From: Candidatus Methylophosphatis roskildensis
GTDB taxonomy: Bacteria; Pseudomonadota; Gammaproteobacteria; Burkholderiales; Rhodocyclaceae
Reading direction: 5' to 3'
NCBI GenBank assembly: GCA_016708905.1
Contig: JADJEV010000004.1
Span: 62,001-126,000, forward strand
Length of the DNA stretch: 64,000 bases
Positions within the stretch are counted from its first letter, which is position 1. Every line of letters starts with the position of its first letter. The notes below the pieces were generated by a model. The model was not told the DNA's origin. It saw nothing but the letters and a program-made list of their open reading frames with translations, and searched no databases. The translations under genes were made by a program, and so were the position numbers. Below are positions 29,188-38,717 of this stretch, one piece after another.

Positions 29188-30051
29188 ATGATCGAAAAGC
29201 CGCTCGCCAATCTCGCCACCTGGGTGGATTACTTCACCCGGGTCGACGTGCCGGTGCTGCGACGGACTGCACGTGACCTGGCCGCGCTGCGCGAGAAGGA
29301 AGACACGGTCAGCGGGCGCGTCATCGCGCACACGGTGCTGCAGGATCCCCTGCTGACACTGAAGGTTCTGGCGCTGATCGAACAGCGGCGGCGTGCCAGC
29401 CAGAACCACGACATCACGACGATCGAACGGGCGATCATGATGTTCGGCGTGACACCGTTTTTCCGCCATTTCGAAACCCTGCCGACCATCGAGGACCAAC
29501 TGGCCCAGCATCCACAGGCGCTGCTCGGCGTGATGAACATCATCGTGCGCGCCCGCCGCTCCGCGAAATGGGCGCGCGAATGGGCCCTTTTTCGTCACGA
29601 TGTCGATGTCGATGAAGTCACCGTCGCCGCCCTGCTGCACGACTGCGCCGAAATACTCTGCTGGGTATTCGCGCCGACGCTGTCGCTCGAACTGCGCAAT
29701 CTGCTCAGATCGAGACCCGGCCTGCGTTCTGCGGTGGCGCAGGAGGCCGTCTTCGGCGTCACCGCGCACGATCTGCAAATCGCGCTGGCGCGCGCCTGGC
29801 GCCTGCCCCGCCTATTGACCCAGATGATCGACGGCACCGAGCGCGGCAATCCGCGTGTGCGCAACGTGGTCTGCGCCACCAACCTGGCGCGCCACAGCGC
29901 CAACGGCTGGAACGATCCCGCGCTGCCCGATGATTACGCCGAAATCGCCGAACTGCTGCATCTGTCCGTCGACGCCACGATGACCCGCATCGGCGTCCCG
30001 GTACCGGACGCGCCGACGGAATTGCCGGCCTCGCCCTCTCAAAGCTTGTGA
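29188..30051 (+). CDS. HDOD-domain protein
   Basis: A 287-residue protein with an HDOD fold (HD-related output domain without a full metal-binding set): VIAHTVLQDPLLTLKVLALI, AIMMFGVTPFFRHF and VAALLHDCAEILCW fit the helical family pattern. These proteins usually act in signalling or stress regulation rather than as phosphohydrolases. I choose ATG 29188; the frame opens at 29080 but the extra 36 codons are arginine-rich and look non-coding. Divergent from macA. Confidence 0.8.
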   Translation: MIEKPLANLATWVDYFTRVDVPVLRRTARDLAALREKEDTVSGRVIAHTVLQDPLLTLKVLALIEQRRRASQNHDITTIERAIMMFGVTPFFRHFETLPTIEDQLAQHPQALLGVMNIIVRARRSAKWAREWALFRHDVDVDEVTVAALLHDCAEILCWVFAPTLSLELRNLLRSRPGLRSAVAQEAVFGVTAHDLQIALARAWRLPRLLTQMIDGTERGNPRVRNVVCATNLARHSANGWNDPALPDDYAEIAELLHLSVDATMTRIGVPVPDAPTELPASPSQSL

Positions 30052-30165
30052 AGAAATCGTCGCGAGCGGCCCGAGTTCAGTCCGAGGAGCGCAAATGTAC
30101 TCGGTGCTACATTGAGCACCGCAGGGCCGAAATCGGGACGCGCAGTAGATTGATTCACAAGCTTT
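30041..30165. repeat. Spaced inverted repeat at the ends of two convergent genes
   Basis: AAAGCTTGTGAA (30041-30052) and its exact reverse complement TTCACAAGCTTT (30154-30165) flank about 100 bp. The left arm carries the stop codon of the HDOD gene, the right arm touches the stop of the small minus-strand gene. Between them CGGTGCT/AGCACCG (30102-30108, 30115-30121) forms a smaller hairpin. The structure may act as a two-way terminator, although there is no T tract. Confidence 0.5.
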
Positions 30166-30338
30166 CAGCCGCAGTAGCGCAGGTTGACCATCTGCATGAG
30201 CATCCCCGGCTGGGTGTAGCCGATCCAGATCAGCCAGAACACCCCGCCGCCCAGCAAAGCCAGCACGGCACGGCCGAGCAGGACTCTGCCCGCCGATCCG
30301 GTCTGGTCTTGCGCGTCATTTCGCGGTAAGTCATTCAT
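30165..30338 (-). CDS. Small single-span membrane protein, 57 residues
   Basis: An open frame from ATG 30338 to the TGA at 30165-30167 gives a 57-residue protein beginning MNDLPRNDAQDQTG. It has one hydrophobic stretch (AVLALLGGGVFWLIWIGY) followed by TQPGMLMQMVNLRYCG at the C-terminus. Length and layout fit a small inner-membrane protein with a short cytoplasmic N-terminus. No family is recognised. No strong ribosome binding site is seen. It is convergent with the HDOD gene. The coding call rests on a sensible hydrophobicity profile and clean ends. Confidence 0.55.
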   Translation of the reverse strand: MNDLPRNDAQDQTGSAGRVLLGRAVLALLGGGVFWLIWIGYTQPGMLMQMVNLRYCG

Positions 30339-30410
30339 TCCGATTGCCTGCGATCGTCCGACGTTCCGATTATAGCCGCGCCTTCAGCCGGCAGGCCGCG
30401 TTCGCAGTTG

Positions 30411-30552
30411 TAGGGTGCATGAGGCGAAGTGCATTGCAGCGGGCGATTGCGTTCGGCGCGATTTCGATTGCGCCCTTGCTCACCTGGCGGCGACGTCTTC
30501 CTTCCCGGGCTTCGCTGCGCTCAGCCCAGGCTACGCCTGCTACATCCTAATT
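30411..30552. repeat. Dispersed intergenic repeat block
   Basis: Two motifs common in proteobacterial intergenic DNA lie here: TAGGGTGCATGAGGCGAAG at 30411 and the segment GGGCTTCGCTGCGCTCAGCC at 30508-30527 followed by CAGGCTACG. Together with copy E they fill the 347-bp gap between the small membrane-protein gene and the uup tail. I see no gene in this gap. Confidence 0.45.
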
Positions 30553-30610
30553 CACATGCCACCGCCCTGCGACCCGCATGGAATGGCGGTCTGCGGCATG
30601 GCACCGCTGC

Positions 30611-30675
30611 AGCCCTCATGGATAGGCGCTGTGCGGCATGCACTGCCCGAGATGTCCATCCGGTGCGGCTCCCGG
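30611..30675. repeat. Palindromic intergenic repeat, copy E
   Basis: Left part AGCCCTCATGGATA at 30611-30624 and right part GATGTCCATCCGGTGCGGCT at 30651-30670 match, with changes, the arms of copies A and B; the centre again holds GCGGCATGCAC. A partial second copy (CCGCATGGAATGGCG) precedes it near 30577. Confidence 0.6.
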
Positions 30676-30685
30676 GCCGGCTCGA

Positions 30686-30906
30686 TCAGTTACTCGCGCG
30701 ATTTTCGAGCGCCTCCCAGCGCGCCATGGCTTGCGCCAGTTGCGCCTCGAGTTCGGCGAGCCGGGCGTTGAGCGGTCCGATTTCTCCGCTCGCTTCGCGG
30801 TAGGTCGCCGGATCGGCCAACCGCGCCTGCACGGCGCCCTGCTCGGCTTCGATCCGGGCAATCCGGTCCGGTAGCCCGTCGAGTTCCCGCTTTTCGTTGA
30901 AGCTCA
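30686..30906 (-). pseudogene. Out-of-frame C-terminal coiled coil of Uup
   Basis: Directly after the uup stop, another frame encodes LSFNEKRELDGLPDRIARIE and continues through QAMARWEALENRASN to a TGA at 30686-30688. This is the typical Uup C-terminal coiled coil that binds DNA. One added base near 30907 (for example turning GTGACTG into GTGAACTG) would join it to the main gene without interruption. It has no start codon of its own at the right place. Confidence 0.75.
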
Positions 30907-32598
30907 GTCACCGGGCCGCGCAGCCTCATTGCGCGGCACCTCGGCCGCCGCCCTGGGGGCTGTCGTCGCCCTGGACGGAGGCAGTTGCGCAGGCGCTCGC
31001 TGGTTCAGCCAGTCGTCATAGCCGCCGGCGTATTCCTTCCAGCTGCCCGGAGCGGCCGGCGGCGGCTCGTGAGCGAACACCTGGGTCACCACGTTGTCGA
31101 GAAAGGCGCGGTCGTGGCTGACCAGCATGACCGTGCCGTCATAGTCCTGCAGCAGCGACTCGAGCAGTTCGAGCGTCTCGATGTCGAGATCATTGGTCGG
31201 CTCGTCGAGCACCAGCAGGTTTGCCGGCTGGCTGAACAGGCGGGCCAGCAGCAGCCGGTTGCGCTCGCCGCCCGAGAGCGACTTGACCGGCGACCGCGCG
31301 CGCTCGGGCGCAAACAGGAAATCCTCGAGATAGCCGATCACGTGCTTGCGCGCGCCGCCGATTTCCACCCAGTCGGAACCCGGGCTGATGACATCGGCAA
31401 GAGTGGACTCGGGATCGAGCTGGATGCGGAACTGGTCGAAGTAGGCCACCGCGAGCCGGCTGCCCAGCCGCACCGCGCCCTCGTCCGGCTGCAGTTGGCC
31501 GAGGATCAGCCTGAGCAGCGTGGTCTTGCCGGCGCCGTTCGGCCCGATGATGCCGATGCGGTCGCCGCGCTGGATGCGCGTGGTGAAGTTGCGCACGATC
31601 CAGCGCTCGCCGTAGCACTTGCCGGCTGCTTCGAGTTCGGCGACCAGTTTGCCTGAGGCATCGCCGCGTTCGAGTTGCAGGCTGACCTGGCCCAGCCGTT
31701 CGCGCCGCTCGATGCGAACCCGGCGCAACTGTTCCAGCCGCCGAACCCGCCCTTCGTTGCGCGTGCGCCGTGCCTCGACGCCCTTGCGTATCCACACTTC
31801 TTCCTGCGCCAGCAGCTTGTCGAACTTCGCCGCCTGCGCGGCCTCCACCTCCAGTTGCTCGCGCTTGCGCGCCTGGTACCGGGCGAAGCCGCCGGGATGG
31901 CTCGCCAGCCGGCCGCGATCGAGTTCGACGATGCGGGTCGCCACGGCGTCGAGAAAGCGCCGGTCATGGGTGACGACCACCACCGCGCCGGCGAATCCGC
32001 GCACCAGTTCCTCGAGCCAGGCGATGCCATCCAGATCGAGATGATTGGTCGGCTCGTCGAGCAGCAGCGCGTCCGGAGACAAGACCAGCGCACGCGCCAG
32101 CGCCAGCCGCTTCAATTGCCCGCCGGAAAGGGTATCGACCCTCGCGGAACCGTCGATGCCGATGCGCGACAGCGTCTGTTCGACGCGCGTGTTGAGCCGC
32201 CAGGCGTCTGCCTCTTCCAGCGCATGCTGCAAGAGCTCGAGCTGCGCGAGCGAGGCGTCATCGGCGGCGCCGGCCACCTCGGCGAGCAGCGCGTGGTACT
32301 GGTTGAGCAGACGACTCGCCTCACCGAGGCCGCCGGCAACCGCGGCAAAGCAGTCGTCGCCGGGCTCGAACAACGGCTCCTGCGGCACCAGGGCGAGCTT
32401 GAGCCCCGGTTCGCGCCACACGTTGCCCTCCTCGGGCAAGCCCATCCCGCCGAGCAGGCGCAGCAGGCTCGATTTGCCGCTGCCGTTGCGGCCGATCAGC
32501 GCGACACGCTCGCCGGCATCGAGCTGAAAGTCGGCATGATCGAGCAGCGCAACATGGCCAAAGGCCAGACAGGCGCTTTCGAGTTTGAGCAGGGGCAT
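30904..32598 (-). CDS. uup: ABC-F family ATPase Uup, C-terminus lost by frameshift
   Basis: A soluble ABC-F protein with two ATPase domains and no membrane segments. First Walker A GRNGSGKSS, signature LSGGQLKRLALARAL; second Walker A GPNGAGKTT, signature LSGGERNRLLLARLF, linker helices between. Uup acts on ribosomes and in precise transposon excision. ATG 32598 (MPLLKLESACLAFG) gives 564 residues; intact Uup is about 630-640 and carries a C-terminal coiled coil, which here is in another frame at 30686-30906. Either a real truncation or a one-base sequence error. Confidence 0.92.
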   Translation of the reverse strand: MPLLKLESACLAFGHVALLDHADFQLDAGERVALIGRNGSGKSSLLRLLGGMGLPEEGNVWREPGLKLALVPQEPLFEPGDDCFAAVAGGLGEASRLLNQYHALLAEVAGAADDASLAQLELLQHALEEADAWRLNTRVEQTLSRIGIDGSARVDTLSGGQLKRLALARALVLSPDALLLDEPTNHLDLDGIAWLEELVRGFAGAVVVVTHDRRFLDAVATRIVELDRGRLASHPGGFARYQARKREQLEVEAAQAAKFDKLLAQEEVWIRKGVEARRTRNEGRVRRLEQLRRVRIERRERLGQVSLQLERGDASGKLVAELEAAGKCYGERWIVRNFTTRIQRGDRIGIIGPNGAGKTTLLRLILGQLQPDEGAVRLGSRLAVAYFDQFRIQLDPESTLADVISPGSDWVEIGGARKHVIGYLEDFLFAPERARSPVKSLSGGERNRLLLARLFSQPANLLVLDEPTNDLDIETLELLESLLQDYDGTVMLVSHDRAFLDNVVTQVFAHEPPPAAPGSWKEYAGGYDDWLNQRAPAQLPPSRATTAPRAAAEVPRNEAARPGD

Positions 32599-33010
32599 GG
32601 CGTCGGCGAGCGAAGAATCCGAGATGAGGAACAGGCGGCCGGATTGTCGCACGCGAGGTCGAATCGGCGGCTTTCAGCCAGTGTAGAATGCGCGCTCGCC
32701 GACCTCCTCGTAGTTCAAGGGGAGGAATTGGAGCATTTCTAGAGTGGCGATTGTGACGCTGTAGCACTGCTATAGCAGTTGCGCCTGTCTTGTCTCGACT
32801 TCTCCAAGCACCAGGCAGAGCAGCACGGATTGTCTCAAGCACGAGTACCAAAATTCGAACGGACCGCCAAACACCGTCTTGCCCTCGCCCCGATCCTTGA
32901 AGTGGACGCCAGAAGGGTGGATCGTTTTGATCCCCGGGGAGGTGTCAATTCATGCGTCGGCGCAAACAGATCCAATAAACTGTTTGCTCGGATTCTCCTT
33001 CGGTCGGGAC
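32599..33010. other. Gap before the element; no gene seen
   Basis: About 410 bp with no convincing coding frame. GTAGAATGCG near 32683 could be a -10 region for an unknown transcript. CTCCTCGTAGTTCAAGGGGAG (32704-32724, written as two arms CTCC/GGAG) forms a small hairpin. This is a candidate place for the left end of the mobile region because the gene content changes here, but no attachment site repeat could be identified. Confidence 0.35.
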
Positions 33011-33829
33011 TCAAATTATGATCGCTGCGGTCGGTTCCGTGGTTTCGTCGATCTTGCTCCGGGATTCCTTGGGCCCACTCGCACTATCTTCAGTGGCCTC
33101 ACTCGGCGGAAGTCTGTCGGAAGAGCCCGGCGCAGCGGTCGCGTCTTCCGGCAACCGAGGGTCGGCCTGAACCCTCTCCTCGCCTGTCGCCTCAACTGCT
33201 CTCTCCGTACTACCCGCCGCTTTCTCTGCAGCCTGTCTGGTGACTTCGTTCATTCGCACGCGTAGTCCGGTTGCCAGCGATCGCGCCGATTTCGGGGGCT
33301 TGCTGGCGACGCGCTTCAATAGCGCCCGTCGCCGATCGGTCTCCGTGGGCGTGATCACCTCGAGAATCTCGAGCGTTCTGAGCATCGGCATCAGTTGATC
33401 GAGCTGCTGCAGGCACTCCAGATACCTTCGACCAAACGAAGAGATGACACCCACCTCGATCTCGAGCGGCTTCGTGTCGTACGTGGCCTCCGAGGTGATG
33501 CCTTCGTTCCTGAACAGGAGCTGGGCCCCCTCGATTGCCGTGTCCAGTTCGTCCTTCAGTTCCACCAGGCCCGACCGGAGGGCGTCCTCGACCTTCTCGA
33601 CGTCCTCGGTCGAGAGCCGGATTCGTGCGATCTCCGAGATGAAATGGGTGTTGATCTGAAGCGAATGGAAGTAGCGCGCGAAGATGCGTTTTGCCTCCGG
33701 GCTCTTGAGGATGGCGTGCTGCTTGAGGCTGGCCTGCTCGATGCGCCGGTAATCGCCAACGACTTCGCGTGCAAGGATTCGTCGGTTGGCGGCGCCGTCA
33801 TCGAGTCTCACGTTGGTGGGTCCGTTCAT
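33011..33829 (-). CDS. Putative element-encoded regulator (AcaB/DUF1845-like, tentative)
   Basis: A 272-residue soluble protein starting at ATG 33829, which has GGAGAGGGAA just upstream. The first 190 residues are mainly helical (REVVGDYRRIEQASLKQHAI, YHSLQINTHFISEIARI style) and include FGRRYLECLQQLDQLMPMLR; the last 80 residues are low-complexity and rich in E, S, P and T. Length and helical pattern resemble the AcaB/DUF1845 proteins found in conjugative elements, but I cannot confirm this. It is the first gene of the mobile-looking region and the only long one there without a frameshift. Confidence 0.6.
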   Translation of the reverse strand: MNGPTNVRLDDGAANRRILAREVVGDYRRIEQASLKQHAILKSPEAKRIFARYFHSLQINTHFISEIARIRLSTEDVEKVEDALRSGLVELKDELDTAIEGAQLLFRNEGITSEATYDTKPLEIEVGVISSFGRRYLECLQQLDQLMPMLRTLEILEVITPTETDRRRALLKRVASKPPKSARSLATGLRVRMNEVTRQAAEKAAGSTERAVEATGEERVQADPRLPEDATAAPGSSDRLPPSEATEDSASGPKESRSKIDETTEPTAAIII

Positions 33830-34309
33830 TTCCCTCTCCGTTCCCAGTTGGCTGCGCAAGCCCTGATGATCGGGGCGATCAGAGCAACTAAGATAGGGCG
33901 AATACCCCCTAAAAAACGGCCCTTTCGGCGTTAGCCCAACGCGAACTGCATGGAGCCGTTGACACGCGCAATCGCCGGTATTAAGTTCCCGTCATCGCAG
34001 CAGCTAGCCCTGCGTCATCATCTGGCCAGCCCTCAAGATACCGGCGCGCCTGCGCGCTTCTTCTCCGCGATACGGGTCCGTTTCGGATTCGTGCTCGCCG
34101 TTGCTACCGTCGAGAGACCTTTCAAGGCGTGGTTTTGTCGCGCGCTGCAAGGTTTATGTCGATCGGTAGCTGGCACACCGATCAGGCGGCTCTCGCTGCC
34201 CTTCCCAGCCAGCCCAACAGCCTGACCCTTCGGTCGGGTCTCATTTCACCCTGCGGGGGCAATTGCGCCCGTGTGGGTGCGTTGCCTTCGTCTTTTCCAG
34301 GAGGCAACC
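33830..34309. other. Intergenic region with a leader hairpin
   Basis: No gene is supported in these 480 bases. Near the right end CACCC (34247-34251) and GGGTG (34275-34279) close a hairpin whose inner part is GGGGGCAATTGCGCCC; AGGAGG follows at 34299-34304 just before the next start codon. Similar hairpins precede two further genes of this region. Confidence 0.5.
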
Positions 34310-34907
34310 ATGTCAAGTGCTCTTCACGCTCGAACCACATCGCCACCAGACTCGCAGGTGGCGCGTCGTGTCCGGGCGGGCGCATGCAGTCCGCTTCTCT
34401 TGTACGGAGATCTCGACGCCGAAGTTGCGACGCGCATCGAACGGGACGTCAATGGCGACGGCGATCCGCCGCCGTCGTGGTCCGAGGAAGACGTTGTCCT
34501 GCTGCACTGGCTACTGCTCAAGCAGGTGCAACGCATTGAGGATCCGGAAGCGCCTTTGGCAGAGAAGATCTGGACGCTGAACTGGATCTTTACCGATCCG
34601 GAGAAGGAGGAAGTTCCTTTCTCCTTTGCGAACTGCGTGAAAGTCGTCAGCTGCAGTCCGCTGTCGCCCTTGCCGTTCATCGGGGCCTTCGATGTGAGTG
34701 ACCTGCGGGAGCGGATCGCCTACGCGGCCCGTCGCTGGATGCGGGAGTCGGTCGAGCGGTTTCCGGCAGGTTGCCGAGGCGCTCCGGAGCAACCCGGAAT
34801 GGTTGTTGGAGAAGCTCGAGCGCAATCCGCAATACATCAACGAGCAGATGCGCCATCGCGCGCGGCACGGCGATCTTTTCGCCATGCAGGAAGGGCGTTC
34901 GACATGA
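34310..34907 (+). pseudogene. Element-type hypothetical gene, one frameshift
   Basis: Starts at ATG 34310 with an ideal AGGAGG. The first frame reads through SWSEEDVVLLHWLLLKQVQR and WTLNWIFTDPEKEEVPFSF to about base 34757 (RWMRESVERF); the expected continuation RQVAEALRSNPEWLLEKLER then QYINEQMRHRARHGDLFAM lies one frame over and stops at 34907. One T too many in GGTTTCC at about 34760 explains it. The restored product would be about 199 residues. No family recognised; the place between putative element genes suggests an element backbone gene. Confidence 0.65.
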
Positions 34908-35149
34908 TCAAGACGGTCGGGCTTCTGGCGATTCTGTTCTTGCTCTATGGGCTGGCAGGCCGCGCCGATTTCGAGATTGCCGAAGCGACGGCGAAGGAAC
35001 GCAGTACCTGTCTTTCATGTCCGTGCGAGGACGATGGAATGCGGTCGATGATCCGTTCGCCGGCGCCGCGCAGGCTCAGGCGCGTCGCCCGGCACCCCGA
35101 GTCGCCCCGCCGTGCAGCACGTGCGTCTCACGTTACGGTGGTTGTCTAG
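34904..35149 (+). CDS. Short putative membrane protein, frame uncertain after codon 33
   Basis: ATG 34904 overlaps the previous stop by 4 bp (ATGA). It begins MIKTVGLLAILFLLYGLAGR, one hydrophobic span, then ADFEIAEATAKE. After this the frame becomes arginine-rich and ends at TAG 35147-35149, two bases before the next ATG. A neighbouring frame reads QYLSFMSVRGRWNAVDDPF, which looks more like protein, so a one-base error or mutation near 35005 is likely. Function unknown. Confidence 0.45.
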   Translation: MIKTVGLLAILFLLYGLAGRADFEIAEATAKERSTCLSCPCEDDGMRSMIRSPAPRRLRRVARHPESPRRAARASHVTVVV

Positions 35150-35151
35150 CC

Positions 35152-35454
35152 ATGTACGGCGCCATCATCGACGGCCGTGCATGTGCATGCGGCCTGGTCC
35201 GTGTTCGGGAGGCAGCTGACATCGCGTTCCTCGTGAAGGAGGCGGAAATCGTGACCGGCCTGCCAGGACGTCAGTTCGTCGTCGCGGGCTCGGATCGTGT
35301 GGTTTATCGCGTTGCGGTCGGGTCCTTCTTCTTCGAAGTGACCCGGCTCGACGAACCGTTCGGCACCGATGTGGTGAGGGTGGAGGAGCTGGGTCAGCAC
35401 CGGATCGGTGTGGCCCTTCATGCCGGCCACTTGTTCACACCTGTGATGAACTAA
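35152..35454 (+). CDS. Hypothetical protein, 100 residues
   Basis: A clean frame from ATG 35152 to TAA at 35452-35454. The product starts MYGAIIDGRACACGLVRVRE and consists mostly of beta strands (RQFVVAGSDRVVYRVAVGSF, DVVRVEELGQHRIGVAL). No family recognised. It follows the small membrane-protein gene and precedes a 355-bp leader region for the reductase. Coding is supported by normal composition without arginine-rich shadow character. Confidence 0.55.
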   Translation: MYGAIIDGRACACGLVRVREAADIAFLVKEAEIVTGLPGRQFVVAGSDRVVYRVAVGSFFFEVTRLDEPFGTDVVRVEELGQHRIGVALHAGHLFTPVMN

Positions 35455-35809
35455 AGGAAAGGGGAAGGAAGGCTTCGGCCCTCTTTCCACAGCCCGCTCT
35501 GCGTAGCGCGCTGCGGAAAGGTTTTCCCCAAGGTAGCTGACAGACCTTCGGCCGGTTCCACCGGTCCTCAAGTCAGCCCAGGAGAAGTGTCGGTGTGCGG
35601 AGCAGCGCGGGGATCCATCGCGATCCTATTGCGTTGCCAGCCCACACCAACTCATCGAAGTCATCGCAGATCTCCGCGCTGACTTCCTCGGTTTGTCCCG
35701 TCGTGAGCCGACAGCGTCGCCTCACATTCCGCCTTCGTTCGGCATTCGAGCCTGTCACCCACAGGTGGCGAGGCCTTGCCACGTGGGTAACCCGGTTTGG
35801 AGAATCCTC
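35455..35809. promoter_or_regulatory. Structured leader region of the ribonucleotide reductase gene
   Basis: No gene seen. Two structures stand out: CTGAC...GTCAG around 35538-35577 enclosing nested GACC/GGTC arms, and a strong hairpin made of ACCCAC (35757-35762) plus GTGGC (35765-35769) pairing with GCCAC plus GTGGGT (35778-35788). The latter ends 21 bases before the ATG, just ahead of the ribosome binding site TTGGAG. I see no cobalamin riboswitch signature, although the enzyme needs cobalamin. Confidence 0.5.
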
Positions 35810-38698
35810 ATGAACCTCAATGATCTTGTGCCTCAACCGTCCGATGCAGTCCGCGTACTTCCGGAACAGGAGATTTCCCGTGAAGTGCTGCGCGAGAAGT
35901 ATGCAAAGGGCCGTGAAGTCACCGTCGACGACGTACGTCGTCGCGTCGCAACGGCGCTGGCATCCGTCGAGCCCGTCAACCCGCATTCATGGGCGGACGT
36001 GTTTCTCGACGCACAACGGCGCCTCGGCTTTGTGCCAGCGGGCCGGATTTGCTCGGCCGCCGGTACCGCGCTTTCGGCAACCCTGATCAACTGCTTCGTG
36101 CAGCCGGTCGGTGATTCGATCCGCGAAGCGGTCGATGGTCGTCCCGGTATCTATACGGCGCTTGCCGAAGCGGCCGAGACGATGCGCCGCGGCGGGGGTG
36201 TCGGTTACGACTTCTCGGCGATTCGCCCGAGTGGTGCCCACGTCAGGAGTACCCAGTCCAGGTCTTCCGGACCGGTGTCCTACATGCGGGTGTTCGATCG
36301 CTCGTGTGAAACCGTGGAGTCGGCGGGTGCGCGCCGCGGTGCTCAGATGGGCGTGCTGCGTTGCGACCATCCGGACATCGAGACGTTCATCCATGCGAAA
36401 GACAACGGTGACCTGGCCAATTTCAACATCTCGGTGGCGGTTACCGATGGATTCATGGAGGCCGTCGAAGCGGCACTTCCGTTCTCTCTGGTGCACCGTG
36501 CCGAGCCGGCCGACGAACTCAAGGCCGGCGGCGCGTATCAGCGCGACGACGGGCTCTGGGTCTATCGCGTGGTGTCGGCTGCCGACCTCTGGGGCCAGAT
36601 CATGCGGTCAACCTATGATCACGGCGAGCCCGGGATCCTGTTTCTCGATCGCATCAATCGCGACAACAACCTGCATTACTGCGAGGTGATCGAGGCGACC
36701 AACCCGTGCGCGGAGGAGCCGCTGCCACCTTATGGCTGCTGCGACCTGGGCTCGATCGATCTGACGCGGCATGTTTGCCATCCGTTTGAGGCGCAAGCCG
36801 TGTTCGACTTCGCGAGCTTCCAATGCGCGGTCTCGGTGGCAGTGCGAATGCTGGACAACGTGCTCGACCTGACGGTCTGGCCGCTCGAACAGCAGCGGCT
36901 CGAAGCGACGGCCAAGCGGCGAATCGGGCTCGGGTTTCTCGGGCTCGGTGACGCATTGATCATGCTGCGGTTGCGGTATGACGAGCCGGCGGCCCGCTCG
37001 ATGGCCGCCCGGATCGGCGAGGTGATGCGCGACACGGCGTATCTGGCCTCGGTGGAACTGGCCAGGCAGAAGGGGGCCTTTCCCCTGTTCGATGCCGAGC
37101 GGTTCCTCGAGGGCGAGCACTTTGCCGCGCGCTTGCCCGAAAGCATCAAGGAAGAGATCCGGCTGCACGGGATCCGCAACAGCCATCTGCTGTCGATCGC
37201 CCCGACCGGGACGATCACACTGGCCTTCGCCGACAACGCGTCCAACGGCATCGAACCGCCGTTCTCGTGGACTTACACGCGCAGGAAGCGGATGGCAGAT
37301 GGCAGCAGCAAGGCACATGCAGTGGAAGATCACGCCTGGCGCCTGTATCGGCATCTGGTGGCCTCAGGCGTGGTTTCGCAGGAAGCAGAAGGAAAGCTGC
37401 CGCCCTACTTCGTGACCGCGCTGGAACTATCGGCGCAGGCACACAAGGACATGGTGGCGGCGGTGGCGCCATTCGTCGATACGTCGATCTCGAAGACGGT
37501 CAACGTGCCCGAGGATTATCCCTTCGGGGCATTCGAAGACCTGTACCTGTCGGCGTGGAAAGCGGGTCTCAAAGGCATCGCGACGTACCGGCCCAATGCG
37601 GTGCTGGGTGCGGTGCTCAGTGTCCCCTCTGCGGTGGCAGTGCCGGTTGCGGCCGATCTGCGCGAGCAGGACGACCCGGACCGGCGTGTGCGCCTTGATG
37701 CGGTGCCCAATGTGGTGGCCACACTGCAGTACCCGTCGCGCCCGGTGTTCGAAGGCGGCAACATGGCCTGGACCTACATGATGAATGTGCCGGGCGTGAT
37801 CGATGCCGGCTTGTTTGTCCGGGCAGAACGATCAGGGCGTGCCGTTCGAGGCCTGGGTCAACAGGGTGGATCAACCGCGGGGCCTGGGTGCGGTGGCCAA
37901 GACGCTGTCGATGGACATGCGCTCGAACGACCGTTCGTGGCTCAGGTTCAAGTTGGAGAAGTTGCTCAAGGCTGCGGATCCGCGGTCGTTCGAAGCGGCG
38001 TTTCCCGCGGAAGGTGTCCGGTTCTTCGACGGCATCGTCCCCTACTTTGCGCAGCTGGTGGAGTATCGCTGCGAGCAGATGGGTGCGTTCGGTGCGCTCG
38101 AGGGCACACCGACCCCGCTGATGGACTCGCTGCTGTTTTTGAAGGAACCGAAGTCGAAAGGCGAAGGGACCTTGTCGTGGACGTGGGACGTACTCAACCC
38201 GCGCGCCGGCGATGATTTCGTGGTCGGCCTGAAGGAGCTCGAGTTACCCGATGGCACGGTACGGCCTTACAGCGTGTGGTTGTCCGGGGTCTATCCACGG
38301 GTGCTCGACGGGCTGTGCAAGTTGTTGAGTGTCGATATGTGGGTGCATGACCCGGCGTGGATCGGTCTCAAGCTGCGCAAGCTGCTGAACTACGCCGAGG
38401 CCGAGCTGGACTTCATGCACTGGATGCCCGGCAACGGCAAGCAGGCCCACTATCCGTCGACGATCGCCTACATCGCCCAGTTGCTCCTGCATCGCTACAA
38501 GTTGTTGGGGCTGCTCGATGGTGAAGGGCGGGCGCTGGGCGATGGCTCGATGGTTGGCCCGGAACACCGGACAAGCGGCGGGCCGCTCTCGGGCCGGATA
38601 CGCGACAAGCGCTGTACCGAATGCGGGAACATGCCGTGTTTAAGGTGGATGGCTGCGAGCGGTGTTCTGCCTGCGGCGCCACCGGTGCCTGCGGCTGA
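35810..38698 (+). pseudogene. nrdJ: Adenosylcobalamin-dependent ribonucleotide reductase, two frameshifts
   Basis: Class II ribonucleotide reductase, reducing ribonucleotides to deoxyribonucleotides with adenosylcobalamin. From ATG 35810 the first frame covers the catalytic barrel: AGRICSAAGTALSATLINCF near residue 76, ATNPCAEEPLPPYGCCDLGS near 296, and APTGTITLAFADNASNGIEP near 463. At about 37818 an extra C (TTTGTCCGGGCAG) shifts the frame; NDQGVPFEAWVN and QPRGLGAVAKTLSMDMR continue one frame over. A missing C near 38632 causes a second shift, after which the C-terminal redox cysteines CERCSACG can be read to TGA 38696-38698. The restored protein would be about 960 residues. As written it would be truncated. 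Confidence 0.88.
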
Positions 38699-38717
38699 GC
38701 GAAGGCGCGTGACCATC

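Noticed and set aside
32700..32775. tRNA-like stretch (CTCGTAGTTCAAGGGGAGGA)
   Set aside because: The segment recalls a D-arm, but no anticodon arm, T arm or acceptor pairing could be found, and the sequence does not fold into a cloverleaf.
35455..35809. Cobalamin riboswitch before nrdJ
   Set aside because: Searched by eye for the conserved B12-box type segment and did not find it; only hairpins are present.
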